The position numbers and the translations under genes are program-made. The notes beneath the pieces were generated by a model that saw only the letters and a program-made list of their open reading frames with translations, had not been told where the DNA came from and made no database searches. Of a DNA stretch of 27,737 bases, positions 23,533 through 27,737 are shown one piece after another (within the stretch, counting starts at the first letter, position 1; the number at the start of each line of letters is the position of its first letter). The DNA is from an uncultured Helcococcus sp. (GTDB lineage Bacteria > Bacillota > Clostridia > Tissierellales > Peptoniphilaceae), in NCBI RefSeq assembly GCF_946998255.1, contig NZ_CAMPYN010000013.1, positions 1 through 27,737 of the forward strand, in the 5' to 3' direction.

Positions 23533-23555
23533 GAATTACAAATAAATTGTATAAT
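23526..23555 (+). promoter_or_regulatory. nadK promoter (TTGAAA-18-TATAAT)
   Basis: The plus strand reads TTGAAA (23526-23531), an 18-nt spacer and TATAAT (23550-23555), only about 20 nt from the nadK start codon. The leader is therefore very short. Its -35 overlaps that of the divergent 6S-like RNA promoter. Confidence 0.75.
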
Positions 23556-23573
23556 AAATTTATTGGAGGAGAT

Positions 23574-24371
23574 ATGAAGCAAGCAAATATATTTACAAAC
23601 TTATATAACTTGAGTGATGAGATAAGACAAGTAGTTGAAAAAGAATTTTTAAGTCATGATTTTAAAATTTCATATAAACATGATGAAGAGGCTGATTTCA
23701 ATGTAGTTATCGGTGGAGATGGAACCTTTATAAAAGCTGTCCATGAATCCAATTTTTCAAATGTACCCTTTATTGGTATAAATACTGGTAAACTCGGATT
23801 CTATAATGATATTAAACCAGCTGATGTTGAATCAGCTATAGAAAGGTTGAAAGATAAAAAATATATACTTAATGAACTTAAGGTTATTGAGTGTCATATA
23901 GAAACCAAGAACGGAGACTTTATATATAAAAGTATAAATGAAATTGTTATAAAATCTAGATCAACTTCTATTATAAAGTTTGACTTATTTGTAGATGATA
24001 TGAGGCTACAAGAATTTGCTGGTGATGGAATGATATTCTCTACCCCATCCGGATCTACTGCTTATAACCTATCTTCCGGTGGTGCCATTGTTTATCAAAA
24101 TATAGATGCTTTTCAAATAACTCCATTGGCTCCAATTAAATCTAGTATATATAAATCATTAGATAAAAGTGTTGTAGTTCCAAAAAATACAAAAATTAAA
24201 TTACTGACAGAAGATTTAAATGATAATGAATTTTTAATAGGAATAGATGGATTAGAATGCAATCACTCAGATATAAAATCTATCAACATTCAATTATCTA
24301 AAGATTCAATAAATAAAATAGTTTTCGATGAAAAATGGTTTTGGAAAAATATAAGAGATAAATTTATTTAA
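23574..24371 (+). CDS. nadK: NAD kinase
   Basis: Phosphorylates NAD to NADP; the only source of NADP in the cell. It is the only clear plus-strand gene in the window. The start is ATG 23574-23576 (MKQANIFTNLYN), with GGAGGAGAT directly upstream. A 16-codon upstream extension lacks a site and overlaps the promoter. At 265 residues it has GGDGTF (47-52), INTGKLGFY, the STPSGSTAYNLSSGG block, and ends in a basic WKNIRDKFI. The family length is 260-300. It ends in a terminator shared with the convergent PBP gene. Confidence 0.96.
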   Translation: MKQANIFTNLYNLSDEIRQVVEKEFLSHDFKISYKHDEEADFNVVIGGDGTFIKAVHESNFSNVPFIGINTGKLGFYNDIKPADVESAIERLKDKKYILNELKVIECHIETKNGDFIYKSINEIVIKSRSTSIIKFDLFVDDMRLQEFAGDGMIFSTPSGSTAYNLSSGGAIVYQNIDAFQITPLAPIKSSIYKSLDKSVVVPKNTKIKLLTEDLNDNEFLIGIDGLECNHSDIKSINIQLSKDSINKIVFDEKWFWKNIRDKFI

Positions 24372-24417
24372 AAGGTGGTGTTGCAGATTAGTTAAATCTA
24401 GTCTGAACATCACCTTT
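24371..24417. terminator. Bidirectional terminator between convergent nadK and the PBP gene
   Basis: A long hairpin of about 20 bp: AAAGGTGGTGTT pairs with AACATCACCTTT, and inside it CAGATTAG with CTAGTCTG around a 6-nt loop (one bulged G and two G-T). A and T runs on both flanks let it work on both strands. The nadK stop codon TAA is its first base. Confidence 0.9.
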
Positions 24418-24432
24418 TCTATATATTCATTA

Positions 24433-25824
24433 TTATCTATTTATTACGTAATTTAACACCCTAGAAGCTATAGGTCCCGCAGTACTAAAAGCAGTCTGTT
24501 GACTCCCCTCTATTGTAACTACTACCACATATTTAGGATCATCTGCTGGTGCCATATTTATATACCAGTTGTTATTTAATCCATCAGATGTTTGACCAGT
24601 ACCTGTCTTTCCTGCTGAATAGATACCACTTTTTAGAGTAAATCCATTATATTCGGCCGTGGCTGTTAAATATTCTCTAACCGTTTTAGCATATTCAGAC
24701 TCTATCCTATCAGACAATATATTATCTTCATTTTGTTTTACTATTCCATTCCTATCGATTTTATCAACTATATATGGCCTATAAACTATACCATCATTGG
24801 CTATTCCCATTGTTATTAAAAGCATATCCATAGGAGTCATCAAGGTTTGTCCTTGTCCAAAAGCTGCATTGGCTTTTTCTAAATCTGATAATCCAGATTT
24901 AAATGGAAATATTGAGGATTTCAGAGGAAGAGAAAATTCATAATCTTCTCCTATTCCAAAATCTTTCAATACTTTAATATAATCTTCATTGCTTACTTCT
25001 CTAGACTTTTCATAAAAATAAGTGTTAGATGAATACATTAAGGCTTCTCTTAAAGAAATTTCTCCGTGGGCTCTCTTAGCATAATTGTTAATGGTATGAT
25101 CAGCTATGGTAGCTGTTCCTTTATCATTATATGATAAGTCTATACCAGCCCTTAAAAAAGTAATAGATGATACTGTTTTAAAAACTGAACCTGGCTCATA
25201 TAGTCCCTGACCTGGTCTATTCAGAAGCCTACCATCTTCAGACGCAATTATGTTCTCCCAATCCGCCCTTAAAGTATTTACATTAAAAGTAGGTTTAGAC
25301 ACCATTGCTAATATAGCTCCTGTCTTAGGATCTGCAACTATAACAGATCCAGTATAGTTTCCTAGGGCTTCCCAAGCATATTCTTGAATATCATTTTCTA
25401 TAGTCAAATATACATCACTAGCATTCGTTTCAGAAACTAAGCTATCTATTCTTGTAAATAAGTCTTCTTTTTTACTTACATTAGCTAATTCTCTATTAAG
25501 AGATGCTTCTATACCGATCTTTCCAAGATTTGGATCGCTATAACCAGTTATATTTGAATATAGATAATTATAGCTATATTTTCTAGTATATGTTTTTCCA
25601 TCTTCATTTTTTTCAGAATAGGCTAAAAGTTTTCCATTTTTATCAAGTATCTTTCCTCGTTCAGCATAGGCATTATCTTCAAAATTTCTAGCATTTCTAG
25701 GATCTTTATTCAATTTGTCAGCCTTAAATATTTGGAAATAAAGCAAGTATAAAGATATGGCTAAAAATAAAGCTGTAACAATCGCTAAAACCACTACAAG
25801 CTTTTTATTTCTTTTATCCTTCAT
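24433..25824 (-). CDS. Class B penicillin-binding protein (PbpA/FtsI-like transpeptidase)
   Basis: D,D-transpeptidase that cross-links peptidoglycan made by its SEDS partner. The 463 residues comprise an N-terminal membrane anchor (about 9-30), a short pedestal domain with AERGKILDKNGKLLAYS, then the transpeptidase domain. Its three motifs are S213-V-F-K216, S265-S-N267 and K406-T-G408. Nearby, GKIGIEASLNREL and FGQGQTLMTPMDMLLI are typical of the PbpA/PBP2 group. It lacks the long N-terminal extension and the C-terminal PASTA domains of PBP2x. It overlaps the SEDS gene by 11 nt, indicating coupled translation. Whether it serves elongation or division cannot be decided from sequence. Confidence 0.93.
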   Translation of the reverse strand: MKDKRNKKLVVVLAIVTALFLAISLYLLYFQIFKADKLNKDPRNARNFEDNAYAERGKILDKNGKLLAYSEKNEDGKTYTRKYSYNYLYSNITGYSDPNLGKIGIEASLNRELANVSKKEDLFTRIDSLVSETNASDVYLTIENDIQEYAWEALGNYTGSVIVADPKTGAILAMVSKPTFNVNTLRADWENIIASEDGRLLNRPGQGLYEPGSVFKTVSSITFLRAGIDLSYNDKGTATIADHTINNYAKRAHGEISLREALMYSSNTYFYEKSREVSNEDYIKVLKDFGIGEDYEFSLPLKSSIFPFKSGLSDLEKANAAFGQGQTLMTPMDMLLITMGIANDGIVYRPYIVDKIDRNGIVKQNEDNILSDRIESEYAKTVREYLTATAEYNGFTLKSGIYSAGKTGTGQTSDGLNNNWYINMAPADDPKYVVVVTIEGSQQTAFSTAGPIASRVLNYVINR

Positions 25825-27079
25825 ATTCTTCTCCCGTTTTACTTGTTAAATAGTGCAATACAGCTAATAATATAAAACTTGAAGTAGTTGAACTACCACC
25901 ATATGATACAAATGGTGTAGTAATACCAGTTAATGGCATTAGTTTTAATATACCGGCAAGCATAATAATTGTTTGTATTGAAAATAGCAAACCAATTGAT
26001 AAAGCAAGCGAAGATAGATAATTAGACTTAAATTGCAAGGATACTTTCATAGATTTATAAAAAATCAATATAAAAATAAGTATAATTGCAAATCCCATAA
26101 ATAGTCCCATTTCTTCTAAGATAGCTGCCATGATAAAATCTGTTTGAATTACTGGCACTAAACCAGGACTTCCTAAGCCAATACCTGTACCAAAAAATCC
26201 ACCATTAGCTATGGCATATAAGGATTGAATTATCTGGTATCCCTTACCATTGAAATCTTCCCATGGATTTAGCCATATATCTATCCTTACTTTTATATGA
26301 GAAAGAACTAATGATGCTAAATAAACTCCTAAAAAAGCTAATACAATATTTAAAACAATAAAGATAAATCGCTTTTCAAAAATTAACATCGATGCAAGCA
26401 TAAGTGCAAAAAACACCATAGCAGTACCTAATTCTCCCTGTAAGAAAAATAAGCCTGCGAATACATAACTTGCTCCTGCTAAATAGTATTTACCAAATTT
26501 ATGACTAGTATATTCCTCATAATTATTATAATAAGCAGCAATCATAAATATATATGATATTTTAGCAAATTCAGATAACTGTAAAGTAAATAAACCACCA
26601 ACATCTATCCAATTTTTTGCTCCGTATTTTGAAAATCCAAACACAAGTGTAAGTATAAAAGTTAAGAATGTTATAACAAAAAATAAAATAAACTTATCTT
26701 GTAAAAACTTATTAAAATACTTAATAAAATATCTAACAAATATGAATATAAAAAATCCTATAAAATACCAGATTATATGTTTATTTATTAAAGTATAATC
26801 TAACCTAATTATAATTATTAAACTTATACTATATAATAGATTAACCAAATATATATAAGTGGAGTCACCATTAATAAATTTTGGAATTGTATAATTTATA
26901 ATGGCTGTAACTACTATAAAGGCATAGGCCAAGTAAATTGAACTAATCTGTATTTTTATATTATGTATAATAGCTAAACTTATCCCAAGAAATTGGAAAA
27001 TAAATAAAAGAATAATAAGTTTATTATGAAGACTAATCCTTCTTGTATCGTTAAAATTCACCCTATTAATTTTATTCAT
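25814..27079 (-). CDS. SEDS-family peptidoglycan glycosyltransferase (RodA/FtsW)
   Basis: Polymerises lipid II into glycan strands. It has 421 residues with about ten hydrophobic segments. Signature parts are NWIDVGGLFTLQLSEFAK, GELGTAMVFF, NPWEDFNGKGYQIIQSLYAI, then GLGSPGLVPVIQTDFIMAAI, where the Asp of TDF matches the essential catalytic-region Asp of RodA. LPLTGITTPFVSYGGSST closes the family core. ATG 27079 follows AAGGGG and lies 13 nt after the FHA gene. SEDS proteins work as pairs with class B PBPs such as the one just downstream. RodA and FtsW cannot be told apart with certainty. Confidence 0.94.
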   Translation of the reverse strand: MNKINRVNFNDTRRISLHNKLIILLFIFQFLGISLAIIHNIKIQISSIYLAYAFIVVTAIINYTIPKFINGDSTYIYLVNLLYSISLIIIIRLDYTLINKHIIWYFIGFFIFIFVRYFIKYFNKFLQDKFILFFVITFLTFILTLVFGFSKYGAKNWIDVGGLFTLQLSEFAKISYIFMIAAYYNNYEEYTSHKFGKYYLAGASYVFAGLFFLQGELGTAMVFFALMLASMLIFEKRFIFIVLNIVLAFLGVYLASLVLSHIKVRIDIWLNPWEDFNGKGYQIIQSLYAIANGGFFGTGIGLGSPGLVPVIQTDFIMAAILEEMGLFMGFAIILIFILIFYKSMKVSLQFKSNYLSSLALSIGLLFSIQTIIMLAGILKLMPLTGITTPFVSYGGSSTTSSFILLAVLHYLTSKTGEEYEG

Positions 27080-27092
27080 AAACTTACCCCTT

Positions 27093-27575
27093 CTAGCTTA
27101 TTTCAACATTCAAGTTTAAAACATAGGGCCCTATTTCTATCTCATCACCTACTAGCAATTCTAAATTAGTATCTAAATATTCTCCATTTAAATAAGTGCC
27201 GTTTAAAGATCCCTTGTCGACTAGATAAAAAGAATCTTCAGATTTGATGATCTCAGCGTGATAAGATGAAACCAGGTCACTATCTAAAACTATATCATTC
27301 CCAAGATTTCTTCCTATACTTGTGTAGCCTTCCAATAAATAGCTTTTAGAAGATCCATTTTGATCTCTAACAATTAAATAATAATCCCTTTTCACCTTAT
27401 CAAAATCTATATTTCTAATATCTAATATAATTAATTTTACAATGATATATATATAATATAAAACTATATAGACTAATATAAATTTCACTATAGATGAAAT
27501 AATTGTATATAAATTTAAATTTCCTATTATATTAGTAAAAAAAGCATTTCTTACTATATTTAATAATTCTCTCAT
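27093..27575 (-). CDS. Membrane-anchored FHA-domain protein
   Basis: The 160 residues have one hydrophobic segment near residues 25-50 (IVKFILVYIVLYYIYIIVKL). A C-terminal FHA domain occupies about 75-155. It keeps the phosphothreonine-binding pattern: SIGRNLGNDIVL, VSSYHAEI and GSLNGTYLNG (GR, S, H and NG residues). FHA domains read Ser/Thr kinase phosphorylation. In Actinobacteria and some Firmicutes an FHA gene precedes rodA and pbpA, near a PASTA kinase. No kinase or phosphatase gene lies in this window. The start ATG has AAGGAG upstream, and an extended -10 promoter lies nearby. Confidence 0.9.
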   Translation of the reverse strand: MRELLNIVRNAFFTNIIGNLNLYTIISSIVKFILVYIVLYYIYIIVKLIILDIRNIDFDKVKRDYYLIVRDQNGSSKSYLLEGYTSIGRNLGNDIVLDSDLVSSYHAEIIKSEDSFYLVDKGSLNGTYLNGEYLDTNLELLVGDEIEIGPYVLNLNVEIS

Positions 27576-27602
27576 ATATACTCCTTCTCTTTGTTAACTA
27601 CT

Positions 27603-27611
27603 ATTATACCA
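27603..27611 (-). promoter_or_regulatory. Extended -10 promoter of the FHA-SEDS-PBP operon
   Basis: The minus strand reads TGGTATAAT, about 28 nt before the FHA start codon. I see no good -35 at 16-18 nt (TATATT or TTATAT), so the extended -10 may do most of the work. Confidence 0.65.
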
Positions 27612-27674
27612 AATCATAAATAAATAATATAAAATATTTTCTAAGAATTAGTTAAATATATGTTTAGAAAACAT

Positions 27675-27704
27675 AAAAAAATCTAGGTCTAAGACCTAGA
27701 TTTT
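27675..27704 (-). terminator. Terminator of the gene upstream (27715 onward)
   Basis: AAAATCTAGGTC (27678-27689) and GACCTAGATTTT (27693-27704) form a perfect 12-bp stem with a 3-nt loop, followed by six T on the minus strand. It comes 10 nt after the stop codon at 27715-27717. Confidence 0.88.
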
Positions 27705-27714
27705 ATAAGTTATT

Positions 27715-27737
27715 TTATTCTACAGCTAAAATTTTTG
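27715..27737 (-). CDS. C-terminal fragment of an unidentified gene
   Basis: The minus strand reads in one open frame to the window edge and ends KILAVE-stop, 10 nt before a strong terminator. Six residues are too few to identify the protein. It is called a gene end because of the stop codon placement relative to the terminator. Confidence 0.5.

Noticed and set aside
1..27737. CRISPR array, tRNA or rRNA gene, insertion sequence, prophage
   Set aside because: No spaced repeat series, cloverleaf with CCA-type acceptor, rRNA signature, transposase or integrase sequence is visible.

Overview
This is an AT-rich (roughly 30-33% GC by eye) low-GC Gram-positive chromosome segment. Strong AGGAGG-type ribosome binding sites, PolC, the rpsB-tsf-pyrH-frr and rimP-nusA-rnpM-infB gene orders, and the YtxH/DUF948 pair point to Firmicutes. 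The absence of sporulation genes, ylxQ, proS and dxr in an otherwise conserved block suggests an anaerobic Clostridia/Tissierellia coccus (Peptoniphilaceae-like: Anaerococcus, Peptoniphilus, Helcococcus and relatives). The genus is an inference, not something the sequence proves. Almost every gene is on the minus strand; only nadK is on the plus strand. I see no tRNA, rRNA, CRISPR array, insertion sequence or prophage.

Reading in transcription order (high to low coordinates): a stop codon of an unidentified gene and its terminator (27675-27737); a cell-envelope operon of an FHA-domain protein, a SEDS (RodA/FtsW) glycosyltransferase and a class B penicillin-binding protein (24433-27575); nadK on the opposite strand, ending in a shared convergent terminator; a divergent promoter pair driving nadK one way and a 154-nt, 6S-like structured RNA the other; ytxH and a DUF948 gene; rpsB-tsf behind a folded leader; pyrH-frr-uppS-cdsA-rseP-polC, tightly packed (ribosome recycling, isoprenoid and phospholipid precursors, membrane protease, replicative polymerase); rimP-nusA-rnpM-infB-rbfA-nrnA-truB-ribF behind a strong promoter and a leader terminator; rpsO with its own promoter and folded leader; pnp; and the start of ftsK/spoIIIE, cut by the window edge.

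The window is mostly the core transcription/translation super-operon, but it holds several unusual details. NusA ends in an extra domain that copies the N-terminal domain of IF-2, encoded 433 bp away, and the two share a 45/47-nt direct repeat. PolC has an intact proofreading exonuclease and polymerase site, but its PHP domain has lost most of the nine metal ligands. The nusA operon has a promoter followed within about 20 nt by an 11-bp hairpin with an interrupted U-tract, the layout expected for NusA autoregulation by attenuation. Structured leaders precede rpsB and rpsO. A 6S-like RNA starts and ends exactly at its closing stem and shares its -35 region with the nadK promoter.

The region is dense: no stretch over 300 bases lacks a gene. 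The two largest gaps (22135-22333 and 23325-23573) are filled by the rpsB leader with its promoter and by the 6S-like RNA with the divergent promoters.
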